DNA from: CAYGAW01 sp964347945
GTDB lineage: Bacteria > Chloroflexota > Anaerolineae > UBA7937 > B3-Chlor
Length of the DNA: 38,394 nucleotides
Assembly (NCBI GenBank): GCA_964347945.1
Contig: CAYGAW010000196.1
Span: forward strand, 1 to 38,394
Direction: 5' to 3'
Part shown: in pieces, positions 7,763 to 16,843 of the stretch
How positions within the stretch are numbered: position 1 is the stretch's first letter
How the letters are laid out: the number at the start of each line of letters is the position of its first letter
Notes under the pieces: generated by a model
The model's input: the letters and a program-made list of their open reading frames with translations, nothing else
Database searches by the model: none
Told to the model about the DNA's origin: nothing
Position numbers and translations under genes: made by a program

Positions 7763-10414
7763 CTATCGGCGTGCGTAGTCCTTCATTGCTAGCGGATAAC
7801 ACCACCTGTGCCCGGCAACAGGCGTGTCAACAGCCTCGCCCAGCACTGCCTCTGCCTCCTCCGCCCTTCTCACCCCGTAGTTGTCGTTGATGATCTCCTC
7901 CACAACGGGCCACTCGGTCACCGTCACGCCCCAACTTATGTCAAGAGCCTCTCCCGCCCCTATGCTCAGTCCCGTCCACACCACTTCCTCACCGACCAGC
8001 TCCCCTCCCCCATAAGCCCAGCCAAACGTCGTGTCCGCGGGCACCCTGTCCGTGAGCACCACCCCTTCCACTGCACTCTGTGTGAGGTTGCTGACCACGA
8101 TCGTGTAGCTGACGGTCGCTCGTGGAAATGCCACTCCCGGCTCTGCATCCTTCACGATGCTGAACTCAGGAGCTACCTCATCCGCGCCCATGTCCACCCT
8201 GCCGCGCAACGGCCTCGCGTCGCCCTCGAAGTCGAAAGGCGGTGCTATGGAATCGTCCGGATGCCCGGCGTTGATGGCCGGGGACCCAGGCATGAGGTGA
8301 TAGTCCCAGCCTCCTGGGTCAACGAATCGTGGATCCGCGGAGATATTCCCTGTCCCTGGCGTCACTCCCCAGTAGTCGCCCACGCTGTTGCCCCACACGT
8401 CGTTGTAGGTCACTGTGGTCGTTCCACTCCCTTCGTTGTAGATGCCGTAGGTGTGGCTGACGACGATGTTGTTGATCATCGTCGCCTCCGTAGATCCGGC
8501 CAAGTAGATCCCCTCGCCCGCCCCCTCCTCGTTCTCCGCAATGGTGTTGTTGACCAAGCTGCCCTGCGAATCGGAGACGTAGATGCCTCCTCCCAGCTCC
8601 TCCGCGCTGTTGTCACCAATGACGTTGTTGGTGAAAGTGAAGATCGTGTCAGGCCAGATGTGTATGCCTCCTCCCGTTTCAGTTGCGTGGTTGCCGACGA
8701 TCTCGTTTGCATCCATGGTGATGCTGGTAGGAGAAGGTTCGCCTCCGGCCGCAATCGCTCCCCCGAACTTGCCCGTGTTGCTCATGATCTCGTTGCGCCT
8801 CAGGGCGAATGAGCCATACGACATCCCGATCGCGCCCACTGACGAGTGCCCCACATTCTCAACGATCCGGTTGTCCACAAGAGTGATTTCGCCAAACGAC
8901 TCGGCAATCACCCCTCCCAGGCTACCATGATTTCCTACGATGTCGTTTCCCTCCACGAGCGCCCAGGGGCCCTCGACCAAGAGCCCTCCAGTCAACCGCC
9001 CGTCATTGTCAGCGATCACATTGCTCTTGATGGTGGAGGAGAAGGTCAGCACCGACAGGCCACCCGATCCACCAAACCCTGGATCTGACGTCAGGAAGTT
9101 ACTCACAACCAGGTTGCCGCTGATGAGCGCCACCCCCGATTCCACGAGGTCAGGGCATCCGTAAACCACGAGCCCTCCGCTATCCCACCCGGTGGAGTTT
9201 CCCACTATCTGGTTGCCCAAGACCGCTACGGTCATGGGCGCACCCCACACCGAGATACCTCCGCCATAGCCTATCGCAGACGCGTCGGTGCTTTCCACGG
9301 AGTTGCCCTCAATGAGGTTGCCTGCAATCACAGGCTGCATGCCAGCGCCAGCCTGACACTCAGAATAGCAAGGGCAAGAAGACAGACCCTCGGGGGACTG
9401 ACTTGCGTGGATCCCCCCTCCTTGAGCCGCCTGAGGATAAGACATCCCACCAACCACGACCTTATTGGCTCTTATCTGGTTACCCGTCACAATTGACGAC
9501 GAGCCCACCAAGTACACCCCTCCGCCGCACGCACAGGATCCCGTCAGGAACTCCTCGGTATCGACCGAGTTGCTGATGAGGTAATTGCCTTCGATGAGAG
9601 GCGAACAGTCCCTCACGTAGATGCCGCCGCCGTAGCCTTCGGAGGAATACTGGCTGGTGCCGTTGCCTACGATCTCGTTGTTGATCAGATTGCCGTGCGA
9701 GCTGCTGATGTAGACTCCTCCGCCGCCCCGCAGCATTCTGTTGTCGCCCACGTAGTTGCCCGCCGCCGTGAAAACCGAATCGCCGAGGATGGCGATCCCA
9801 CCTCCATAGCCGCACTCAAGCGAGTACGTTGGGACGATCCCGCTATTGTTGCCGACTATCTCGTTCTGCTGAATCGTAACCCCGGATCCCATGGCATAGA
9901 TCCCACCGCCGAAATCCTGTCCCGTGTTGCTGAAGACCTTGTTGCCCGTGATGAGCGCGGTGGAGTCAACTACGTAGATGCCTCCTCCCCTCTCAGCCTG
10001 GCCCCCGGTGATGGTGAAACCATCTATCGTCACTGTCGCAGCATCAGTTACGCAGATCGCCGAGCCACTCCGGTCTCCGTCAACCATGGTCTCGTACAGC
10101 TCGATGTCCCTCGTCCAGCCGGAAGCCTCGTACCCCCCCTCGAGCACGAGGCTCTTGGTGATCACCAGGTTCTCGGTGTACACCCCCTGCGCCACACGGA
10201 TCCTGTCGCCGGGATCGGCCGCGTCGATGGCCTCTTGGATCGTCTCGTACGTGCAGCCTTGGCACACATCCAGAGTCCCCAGCGCCCATGAAGTCGTCGC
10301 CTGCAACAGCAAGAGCTGCAAACAAAGCAGGACAAAGGTCACCAGGACGGCACCAATAGCCGTGGTGAGGGCTCTTGCTGCGCGGCTCGATGTCGAATCA
10401 AGTAGTGCAATCAT
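7763..10414 (-). CDS. Secreted right-handed beta-helix protein with C-terminal DUF11-like domain
   Basis: Exported protein of 883 aa. Residues about 17-46 form a hydrophobic signal segment. A motif typical of these proteins follows (TYETIQEAIDAADPGDRI, then VAQGVYTENL). There are then some twenty imperfect parallel beta-helix coils marked by GGGIYV, ITGN and N-ideal turns such as NEIVGN. The region is like NosD/pectate-lyase folds, but no lyase catalytic set is recognised. Near 735-750 is a cap typical of such proteins (SPAINAGHP, later GRVDMGADEV). A DUF11-like Ig domain follows (YTIVVSNLTQSAVEGV, LTDRVPADTTF). The last residues are YPLAMKDYARR. The ATG at 10414 has GGAGG 5 nt upstream; 16 extra codons are open before it. 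Surface adhesion or glycan binding is an inference. Confidence 0.85.
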   Translation of the reverse strand: MIALLDSTSSRAARALTTAIGAVLVTFVLLCLQLLLLQATTSWALGTLDVCQGCTYETIQEAIDAADPGDRIRVAQGVYTENLVITKSLVLEGGYEASGWTRDIELYETMVDGDRSGSAICVTDAATVTIDGFTITGGQAERGGGIYVVDSTALITGNKVFSNTGQDFGGGIYAMGSGVTIQQNEIVGNNSGIVPTYSLECGYGGGIAILGDSVFTAAGNYVGDNRMLRGGGGVYISSSHGNLINNEIVGNGTSQYSSEGYGGGIYVRDCSPLIEGNYLISNSVDTEEFLTGSCACGGGVYLVGSSSIVTGNQIRANKVVVGGMSYPQAAQGGGIHASQSPEGLSSCPCYSECQAGAGMQPVIAGNLIEGNSVESTDASAIGYGGGISVWGAPMTVAVLGNQIVGNSTGWDSGGLVVYGCPDLVESGVALISGNLVVSNFLTSDPGFGGSGGLSVLTFSSTIKSNVIADNDGRLTGGLLVEGPWALVEGNDIVGNHGSLGGVIAESFGEITLVDNRIVENVGHSSVGAIGMSYGSFALRRNEIMSNTGKFGGAIAAGGEPSPTSITMDANEIVGNHATETGGGIHIWPDTIFTFTNNVIGDNSAEELGGGIYVSDSQGSLVNNTIAENEEGAGEGIYLAGSTEATMINNIVVSHTYGIYNEGSGTTTVTYNDVWGNSVGDYWGVTPGTGNISADPRFVDPGGWDYHLMPGSPAINAGHPDDSIAPPFDFEGDARPLRGRVDMGADEVAPEFSIVKDAEPGVAFPRATVSYTIVVSNLTQSAVEGVVLTDRVPADTTFGWAYGGGELVGEEVVWTGLSIGAGEALDISWGVTVTEWPVVEEIINDNYGVRRAEEAEAVLGEAVDTPVAGHRWCYPLAMKDYARR

Positions 10415-10593
10415 CTCTCCCTCCATCACCGGGGCGAGCGTGCATTGGCCACTGAGAAGCAATGAGTGAAGTTGCCTTCACGCGCTAACTACAGATCTAG
10501 GATAGGCCTCACTATCGTGCTAGGATGAGGTTGGGCAAGTAGAGTCCGACATCCAGGGAAGTGTCAGCAAGCGTCGGTCAGGCCCTGGCTGGT

Positions 10594-11031
10594 CTATGAC
10601 GCCCGCTCTAGCAACTCACGTACTTTGTTGTCGGTCCACTCGTTGTGAGCGGAGTATTCAGGGAAGGCTACGTGAACCAACTCGTGAAGGATCGTATGCT
10701 CCAGCGCAGTATGCAACGACATGTCGCACATCGAGCAAGGCTCATCCGCTTCTCCCCGGAGAGCCCAGTCTGCGATGGAGATGACGATTAGATCGAAGTT
10801 GCCTGCCCGTACCTCTGTGACGTATGGATGATCGGGTTCGAGAGGCTTGGCCACGGTGTCCAGCTCCAGGCATGTGCCGTCCTCTCGGTACAGCTTCATC
10901 GAACCAGAGAACGGACGCGGCAGGCCCTCTTCGTCCTCCAGTAGGAAGCACCTCTTGTCACCCACACCCAGTTCCTCGAGCCAGAAGCGGGTGAAAGACG
11001 CCAACGTGCGAGGCACCGGATCCAGGGACAT
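10594..11031 (-). CDS. Small putative zinc metallopeptidase-like protein (HExxH)
   Basis: A 145-aa protein of unrecognised family. It carries HELVH (His116, Glu117, His120) in a predicted helix, followed by AFPEYSAHNEW; Glu131 or Glu124 could be the third zinc ligand. This arrangement resembles gluzincin-like and SprT-like minimal peptidase cores. A CSMC pair (99-102) precedes the helix. There is no signal peptide, so it is probably cytoplasmic. The start at 11031 is preferred because GGAGG lies 8 nt upstream. An in-frame ATG at 11085 would sit only about 3 nt after the predicted transcription start, a leaderless alternative adding 18 residues. Peptidase activity is inferred from the motif only. 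Confidence 0.65.
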   Translation of the reverse strand: MSLDPVPRTLASFTRFWLEELGVGDKRCFLLEDEEGLPRPFSGSMKLYREDGTCLELDTVAKPLEPDHPYVTEVRAGNFDLIVISIADWALRGEADEPCSMCDMSLHTALEHTILHELVHVAFPEYSAHNEWTDNKVRELLERAS

Positions 11032-11094
11032 GACATTGCCCTCCATATGGTCGAAGACCCAACTCCGTCGCGCTTCTGTGCTCATGTCAAACGC

Positions 11095-11123
11095 ATTGTA
11101 CCTAAAAATGGAGCGCGTGGCAA
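11095..11123 (-). promoter_or_regulatory. Predicted promoter of the HExxH protein gene
   Basis: Minus strand: TTGCCA (11118-11123), a 17-bp spacer and TACAAT (11095-11100). Initiation would fall near 11088, almost on the upstream ATG at 11085. Confidence 0.6.
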
Positions 11124-11194
11124 GTGGCGTTTCACGGCCTCGATAGCAGCCTGCTGCCGGAAGGGTTTGAGTCGAGTGATGTCCGCGGCATTTC

Positions 11195-11224
11195 TTGGCC
11201 TTTTCCGACAGTCACTGGTACTAT
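11195..11224 (+). promoter_or_regulatory. Predicted promoter of the cystathionine gamma-synthase-family gene
   Basis: TTGGCC (11195-11200), an 18-bp spacer and TACTAT (11219-11224) with extended TG at 11216-11217. It is divergent from the HExxH-gene promoter and leaves a leader of about 78 nt. Confidence 0.55.
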
Positions 11225-11308
11225 TCGCTGAGGCCAGTCCTTCTGCGAAAGACTGAGAGGCACGGTGCTCGACAACCACGTGGCTTCAGGAAAGGAGACG
11301 CATCAAGA

Positions 11309-12508
11309 ATGAGCACAGATCATCACCCCAGCCCAGGGACGCTGTCAGTGTGGGCAGGCGAAGACCAGGAAGTCCTACAAGAGCCGTCGGCAGTGCCTGT
11401 AGTCCACAGTGTTTCTTTTGACTACCAAGACATCGATGAGTGGCTGGAGGTCGCCCTGGCGCGAAAGCGCGGCTACATCTACAGCCGCAACACCAACCCC
11501 ACCGTCTACGCCTTCGAGGAGAAGGTACGCCAGCTGGAGGGCGCAGAGGCTGCTACCAGCTTCTCCACCGGCATGGCTGCCATCAGCAACACCCTCTTCG
11601 CTCTTCTCTCCCCCGGCGACCGCGTCGTCTCCATCAAAGATACCTATGGCGGCACGAGCAAGATCTTCATGGAATTCCTGCCTCGCTTTCAGATCGAGGT
11701 GGCCCTATGCGACACCACGGATCACGAAGCGATACAGGCGGCCGTGGCCGAAGGATGCAATCTGCTCTACCTGGAAAGCCCCACCAATCCCACGCTGAAG
11801 GTGATCGATCTGGCTCGCCTGGCCGAAGCTGGCCACCACGTGGGAGCCACCGTAGTCGTGGACAACACGTTCGCCACACCCATCAATCAGAATCCCTTGG
11901 AGTTGGGCGCCGATCTTGTCATTCACAGTGCCACGAAGTTCTTGGGCGGCCACGCCGACGCCCTCGGCGGAGTCGCTTGCGGGGCCGCTGACCTGGTGGA
12001 GCCCATCTTCCACTTTCGGGAGATCAACGGTGCTTCGCTGCACCCCATGGCCGCTTATCTGCTACTGCGCGGCATGAAGACGTTGCACCTGCGCATCCGC
12101 CAGCAAAACGAGGGTGCCTTGCAGATCGCCCAGTACCTGGAAGGGCATCCCTTCGTGGAGCGGGTCTTCTACCCTGGGCTGGACGGTCACGAGAACCACG
12201 ACATCGCCAAGCGGCAAATGCGGGGCTACGGCGGAGTTCTGAGCTTCATGCTCAAAGGCGGGTTCGATGCGGTGCGCGCTTTCCTGCCACGGCTGCGGTA
12301 CGCGCACCTGGCGGCCAACCTGGGTGCCGTGGACACCGTTGCCGGCCCACCTGGAACAACGAGCCACGTGGAGTGTACGGCGGAGGAACGGGAGGCGCTG
12401 GGCATCCCGGAGGGCTTGATTCGTTACTCCGTGGGCATCGAGGAGACCGAGGACCTGATGGCGGACCTGGAGCAGGCCCTCGATCACACGGCGAGGGCGC
12501 TGGGTTAG
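11309..12508 (+). CDS. PLP-dependent Cys/Met metabolism enzyme, cystathionine gamma-synthase family
   Basis: Fold-type I PLP enzyme of 399 aa that acts on sulfur amino acids (cystathionine synthase, cystathionine lyase or methionine lyase type). The PLP Lys is Lys210 in HSATKFLGGHADALGG. Other family marks are YSRNTNPTVYAFEEK, the phosphate-binding SFSTGMAAISNT, YLESPTNPT, VVDNTFATP and the C-terminal TTSHVECT. The sequence fits the subgroup usually named only 'cystathionine gamma-synthase family protein'; the exact reaction cannot be read off. The ATG at 11309 is chosen for the AAGGAG 11 nt upstream and for the usual family length; the frame is open 38 codons further without homology. Its stop overlaps that of the convergent glycosyltransferase gene. 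No neighbouring methionine genes are seen. Confidence 0.92.
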   Translation: MSTDHHPSPGTLSVWAGEDQEVLQEPSAVPVVHSVSFDYQDIDEWLEVALARKRGYIYSRNTNPTVYAFEEKVRQLEGAEAATSFSTGMAAISNTLFALLSPGDRVVSIKDTYGGTSKIFMEFLPRFQIEVALCDTTDHEAIQAAVAEGCNLLYLESPTNPTLKVIDLARLAEAGHHVGATVVVDNTFATPINQNPLELGADLVIHSATKFLGGHADALGGVACGAADLVEPIFHFREINGASLHPMAAYLLLRGMKTLHLRIRQQNEGALQIAQYLEGHPFVERVFYPGLDGHENHDIAKRQMRGYGGVLSFMLKGGFDAVRAFLPRLRYAHLAANLGAVDTVAGPPGTTSHVECTAEEREALGIPEGLIRYSVGIEETEDLMADLEQALDHTARALG

Positions 12509-13959
12509 CCTCCGTCCCGGGGCACGAAGATCTCGTATCTGAAGACGCAGTCTACGGTGTCGATGCGCTGATAGTTGGCCCAGACCGCCTCCAGAATGCG
12601 TGGCGGATACGATTGCCAGGTCAGGATGACCAGCGAGAATCGATGCTCAGCCAGGGCGCGCTCCAGCCCATCAAGACCCCGGTCCACGAGTCCGGTACCC
12701 TCCAAGGCATTGAGCAGCCAGGGACTGCCGTAGAGTTCCTTCCCATTACGCAGGGCGAAGCCACCTCCTTCGGTGAGGATCTCTCCCTCGGCATTTCGGA
12801 CGTATTGGTCTATCTTCTGCCCAGCCAACCAATCGGCGGCCTGCGGCGTGTACCCGAAGGAAGGTAGAGGGTCGTAGTAGGTCGCCAGCGGTGTGAGCGG
12901 AAAGGCGTTGAACCAGACAAGCTGGAGCAATAGTATCGCGGGTACAGCGAGGGCAGCGTACGTCCCACGCTTCTCCAACTCGCTCCATAGCACCCCGCAG
13001 AGGATCAACGTTACCGCGATCAACTCCAGAAAATAGTTACTGCTGGCCCCCGCGCGGCCCACTGCCATCGTCATGAGGGCCGAGGTCGCGAAGTACAGGA
13101 TGGGAAGCGAGAGGCTCCCTTTCCGCAAGCAGGCAAGGCTCCAGAGCAGAGCAACGGCGACTATCAGGCCATGAGTCAGCAGAAACGCTCGCCAGTAGCT
13201 AGCGAATGAGCGCAGGGAGTAGTCCAGAAGATTGTAGGTGACGAGGTGATGGTAGAATTGACCGTCCGTCACCCACGTGAGAGAATAGGACGCGCCAACT
13301 CCCAGTCCCCCCAGCACGACAACGAACAGAAGAGCGTGCCGCCACTTTCGACACCATAGCAGCCACAGGAAAATGGCCATCGGGGCTGCCCACTGGGTCT
13401 GCTTTGTATACAGCGATAGAACACAGAAGCATGCCGCCAGACACGTTCCCCGCCAGTCGGGCGAGTGCAAGAAGACCAGTATGGCCAGCAAGGAGAAGAG
13501 GAGCGCCGTAGTATCCACCCTACCCCACGCGCCCCAGTGATAGACGAAGATGGATCCCAGGAAGGCGGCGCCGCACGTGACTGAGGGCACGGTTCGACGA
13601 CTTTCTTGGAAAATGATGAGACCGATGAGTGCCGCTGTCAGCAAAGTGCAAACGGTGGACACCAAGCGTGTGGAGGCCAAGGACTGGCCGAGCAGCGGGA
13701 TGAGCAAAGCGGAAAGTCCAACAAATAAAGGAGGATAGTTGGACACAATGAAGGGGAAGTCGTTGACGTCGGTGTAGATGCGCTCTGCCCGCGCCAACTG
13801 TACGGCATCCCTGAGGAGCAGTTCCTCTCCGGCAGCTAGTTCATACGGGAAGAGGATGATCTTGCCCGCGTGATAGACAAAGCCCGCCACGGCAAAGGCG
13901 AGGACGACAGCGAGCAGAATGCCTGTGCTCCATTTCGCAAGAGTGCCGAACTTCCCCAT
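12505..13959 (-). CDS. Multi-spanning membrane glycosyltransferase (GT-C type)
   Basis: Integral membrane protein of 484 aa with about 10-11 predicted hydrophobic helices, starting at about residue 12 (TGILLAVVLAFAVAGFVYHA). The first extracytoplasmic loop holds acidic residues (AAGEELLLRDA), where GT-C transferases of the ArnT/PMT/RgtA type keep their catalytic acid. After the membrane part there is a soluble C-terminal domain of about 110 residues. Such enzymes move a sugar from a polyprenyl-phosphate donor to protein or lipid on the outer face of the membrane; donor and acceptor are unknown here. The ATG at 13959 has GGAG 7 nt upstream; 40 further codons are open but look non-coding. It is convergent with the PLP-enzyme gene, with overlapping stop codons. 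Confidence 0.75.
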   Translation of the reverse strand: MGKFGTLAKWSTGILLAVVLAFAVAGFVYHAGKIILFPYELAAGEELLLRDAVQLARAERIYTDVNDFPFIVSNYPPLFVGLSALLIPLLGQSLASTRLVSTVCTLLTAALIGLIIFQESRRTVPSVTCGAAFLGSIFVYHWGAWGRVDTTALLFSLLAILVFLHSPDWRGTCLAACFCVLSLYTKQTQWAAPMAIFLWLLWCRKWRHALLFVVVLGGLGVGASYSLTWVTDGQFYHHLVTYNLLDYSLRSFASYWRAFLLTHGLIVAVALLWSLACLRKGSLSLPILYFATSALMTMAVGRAGASSNYFLELIAVTLILCGVLWSELEKRGTYAALAVPAILLLQLVWFNAFPLTPLATYYDPLPSFGYTPQAADWLAGQKIDQYVRNAEGEILTEGGGFALRNGKELYGSPWLLNALEGTGLVDRGLDGLERALAEHRFSLVILTWQSYPPRILEAVWANYQRIDTVDCVFRYEIFVPRDGG

Positions 13960-14151
13960 TCTCGTCTCCAGGCTGGCCAAGCGCTCACGGGCCACCACCC
14001 CGTGACAGGCGGGATTATACCCTTGCGCCTCGCGGGCGGTCAACCAATCATGAACCGGTGCTCGGAGGTCGGCAGCCACACTGCCCCGCCGGCGCTCGAC
14101 ATCGCCTCAAATGCTCACCGGCACCTCGGAGGGCCGGGGAAGGCGACAGAA

Positions 14152-14180
14152 TTGACTGCCAAAGACCGACGTGTTAGAAT
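14152..14180 (+). promoter_or_regulatory. Predicted promoter of glnA
   Basis: TTGACT (14152-14157), a 17-bp spacer and TAGAAT (14175-14180) with extended TG at 14172-14173, close to consensus. Initiation near 14187 leaves about 25 nt of leader before the GTG start. No clear GlnR or NtrC site is recognised. Confidence 0.7.
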
Positions 14181-14212
14181 AGCGCAATTTGATGCAAAGG
14201 GGGGCAGCCACT

Positions 14213-15556
14213 GTGAACAAAGGAACGAGTGAGCTAGTCGAACGGGCCGAGGCCGAACAGATCAAGTTCGTGAGCCTCCAGTTCACCGACGTGATGGGCA
14301 CCATCAAGAATGTGACGATTCCTGTCGCCGAACTTGCAGAGGCCCTGGAGAAGGGCATCTGGTTTGACGGCTCCACCGTGGAGGGCTTCACGCGCATCGC
14401 CGAGAGCGACATGTACCTGAAGCCCGACGTGAACACATACCAGGTACTCCCCTGGTTCAAGCCCGAACAGCGCACAGCTCGGCTGATATGTGATGTGCTA
14501 CAGCCGGACGGCCAGGCTTTCTCCGGAGATCCGCGCTTCGTTCTCAAGTCCGCTCTGGCAGAATGCCAACAGATGGGATACACCTATCACGTGAGTTCTG
14601 AGCTAGAGTTCTTCCTCTTCACGATGAGGGACGAAAAGCCCAGTACGGCGCCCGTGCCCCACGACGTGGCCGGCTACTTCGACTTCTCACCGCGGGATCT
14701 GGCCTCCGAAGTTCGCCAGGACATCGTCCTGGCTCTGGAAGCCGTGGGCATCAAGGTCGAGAGGGCCCATCACGAGGTGGCGTCGGGCCAGCACGAGATC
14801 AACTTCCGCTATGCGGACGCGCTGACCAGCGCGGACAATTGCATGACCTTCAAATACGTGGTGAAGGCCATCGCTCAGGAGCACGGGTTGCACGCCACTT
14901 TCATGCCCAAGCCCATCCTCGGCCTCAACGGCTCCGGAATGCACACCCACCAAAGCTTCTTCGACTCCGAAGGCCAGAACGCCTTCTTCGATCCTGACGA
15001 CCGGTACCGGTTGTCTCCCCTGGCCTATCAGTTCATGGCCGGACAGATGAAGCACGCCAGGGCGCTGACGGCCATCGTGGCCCCCACGGTCAACTCTTAC
15101 AAGCGGCTTGTCCCTGGATACGAGGCACCCGTGTACGTTTGCTGGGGACAGATCAACCGCTCCGCTCTCATTCGCATTCCCCGCTACTCCGACGGTCGAG
15201 AGGAGCAAACCCGCCTCGAGCTGCGCTGCCCTGACCCGAGCTGCAACCCATATCTGGCCTATGCAGCCATGCTGGCTGCCGGCATGGAAGGCATCAAGCA
15301 CAAGCTGAATCCACCGCCCCCCGTAGAGGAGAATGTCTATGATTTCAGCGACGAGAAGCTGCGGGAGCTCTCCATCGATACCCTGCCCGACAGCCTTATA
15401 GAGGCGCTGGGCGAATTGGAGAGAGATGAGGTGTTGCGAGAACACCTTGGAGAGCACGTGTACCAGGCCTTCATGCGAGCCAAGAAGACCGAATGGGAAC
15501 AGTATCGTACGCAGGTAACGCAGTGGGAGTTGGATCAGTACCTGACATTCTTGTAG
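14213..15556 (+). CDS. glnA: Glutamine synthetase type I (GSI-alpha)
   Basis: Makes glutamine from glutamate, ammonia and ATP; a dodecamer in the cytosol and the main ammonia-assimilating enzyme. The protein has 447 aa, the Bacillus-type length. Motifs in order: FDGSTVEGF with the following Arg (matching Arg62, the feedback-inhibition residue of B. subtilis GS), SSELEFFLF, the catalytic-site segment NGSGMHTHQS, TVNSYKRLVPGYEAPV and NRSALIRIP. The C-terminus (ALGELERDEVLREHLGEH) aligns with the alpha subgroup and lacks the adenylylated Tyr segment of GSI-beta, so feedback rather than adenylylation control is inferred. The GTG at 14213 has AAAGGGGG 8 nt upstream; in-frame TTG 14189 and ATG 14192 lie almost at the transcription start. 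A lipoprotein gene follows 21 bp later. Confidence 0.96.
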   Translation: MNKGTSELVERAEAEQIKFVSLQFTDVMGTIKNVTIPVAELAEALEKGIWFDGSTVEGFTRIAESDMYLKPDVNTYQVLPWFKPEQRTARLICDVLQPDGQAFSGDPRFVLKSALAECQQMGYTYHVSSELEFFLFTMRDEKPSTAPVPHDVAGYFDFSPRDLASEVRQDIVLALEAVGIKVERAHHEVASGQHEINFRYADALTSADNCMTFKYVVKAIAQEHGLHATFMPKPILGLNGSGMHTHQSFFDSEGQNAFFDPDDRYRLSPLAYQFMAGQMKHARALTAIVAPTVNSYKRLVPGYEAPVYVCWGQINRSALIRIPRYSDGREEQTRLELRCPDPSCNPYLAYAAMLAAGMEGIKHKLNPPPPVEENVYDFSDEKLRELSIDTLPDSLIEALGELERDEVLREHLGEHVYQAFMRAKKTEWEQYRTQVTQWELDQYLTFL

Positions 15557-15577
15557 GGCGATCGAGGAGACGAGAGC

Positions 15578-16837
15578 ATGGGCACAAGCAGGGTCCTCTG
15601 CACACTGACATTGGCGCTGCTGGTGATAGGCCTGGCTGGATGTGGTGACCTACCACTTCCAGATTTCATCATTCCGCAGCCCTCCGCCACGGCGACGGTT
15701 GAGCTAGCCGCCATTTCGACGCCGACGCCTCAGCAGATACCCACACCCTCCGCCTCGCCCTCGCCGGTTCCGTTCCCTCCTCAGCCTGGCGACTTCAACA
15801 AGTATGCGAAAGCCATCGTCGGCTACCTGAATGCCAGTCAAGGGGATGTAGACGGGCTGCGTGAGATGCTGAAGTCCTGGGGGACCCTGCGCCACGTGAC
15901 CCATCTCCTGAGGGTTGATGCGGACGACGATGGACAGGGCGAGTTCCTGATCACCATGGTGGACCCGACAGCGGAGTACGTGACGGAGATACCAGGTGAC
16001 CTCCTCGTGATAGATGTCGATGGGGAGGAATACCGCCTTTCGTATCAGGCGGCCAGCGACAGAGTGGTCTCGGACCCCGCTCTGCTGGAAGTGGACGACC
16101 TGAATGGGGATGGGCACACAGAACTCGCCTTCTCATCCACCAGCTGCGGTGCCCACACGTGCACCACGACCGTGTACATCGTCGGTTCAGGCCTGGGGGC
16201 CTATGACGACCTCGTCAACGGCGGGATAGAGATGACCTTCGCGGAGGTCAGTTTCACCGATTGGGACGGCGATTCCGTTTCCGAGTTGGTGATGTACGGA
16301 GGCATCATCGGTTCAGTCGGCGCGGGGCCACAAAGGCCCCGCACTGAAGTCTACAGGTGGGACGGGCGAACCTACGCCCTCGTGGAGACGATCTACGACC
16401 CCTCCAACTACCTGTACTTCAAGGTTCTGGATGCCAACCAGGCCCTCTTGAAGGGCGACTACGGAACGGCGGCGAAGCTATACCAGCAGGCTATCGAGAA
16501 CCCGAATCTGGAGGCATGGATGGGAGAGTACGAAAGGGAAGACCTGACCGCCTTTTCCAGATATCGTCTCTCCCTCACGTACTTGGTGATAGGTGACGCA
16601 GATGCGGCGAAGGCAGTCCGCGATGAAATGCTCAAAGAACAGCCCGACCACATCTACGCTGAGGTAGTAACGGCCCTTTGGGACGCCTATCTCAGAGACG
16701 GCGACCTGAGGTCAGCATGCGACGAGGTGAGAGGTTTCGCCTCAGAGCATCCTGCAACGGCCGACGTGCTGGCCAACTATGGCTATGCCAATCCCACCTT
16801 CACGACGGAAGAGGTGTGCCCCATCAGCCTATTCTGA
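15578..16837 (+). CDS. Lipoprotein with EF-hand-like Asp motifs and C-terminal TPR-like helices
   Basis: Predicted lipoprotein of 419 aa with lipobox LAGC (Cys22) and a Pro/Ser/Thr linker (about 30-72). The middle part contains three calcium-loop-like motifs: DADDDGQGEF, DLNGDGHTEL and DWDGDSVSEL. They are spaced as in FG-GAP/VCBS-type beta-propellers, although only about three blades are evident. From about residue 290, helical pairs resemble TPR repeats (LLKGDYGTAAKLYQQAI, then YLVIGDADAAKAV). Function is unknown. The start ATG has AGGAG 8 nt upstream and lies 21 bp after glnA, so the two are probably cotranscribed. A link to nitrogen metabolism is not implied by the protein itself. Confidence 0.75.
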   Translation: MGTSRVLCTLTLALLVIGLAGCGDLPLPDFIIPQPSATATVELAAISTPTPQQIPTPSASPSPVPFPPQPGDFNKYAKAIVGYLNASQGDVDGLREMLKSWGTLRHVTHLLRVDADDDGQGEFLITMVDPTAEYVTEIPGDLLVIDVDGEEYRLSYQAASDRVVSDPALLEVDDLNGDGHTELAFSSTSCGAHTCTTTVYIVGSGLGAYDDLVNGGIEMTFAEVSFTDWDGDSVSELVMYGGIIGSVGAGPQRPRTEVYRWDGRTYALVETIYDPSNYLYFKVLDANQALLKGDYGTAAKLYQQAIENPNLEAWMGEYEREDLTAFSRYRLSLTYLVIGDADAAKAVRDEMLKEQPDHIYAEVVTALWDAYLRDGDLRSACDEVRGFASEHPATADVLANYGYANPTFTTEEVCPISLF

Positions 16838-16843
16838 GTAACC

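Noticed and set aside
10414..10462. Upstream-extended start of the beta-helix gene
   Set aside because: The first 16 codons of the open frame precede and include the GGAGG ribosome-binding site used by the ATG at 10414.
11086..11308. SAM riboswitch before the cystathionine gamma-synthase-family gene
   Set aside because: A fragment reading GAGAGGCAC...GACAACC caught the eye, but the SAM-I and SAM-II consensus cores and pairings could not be assembled.
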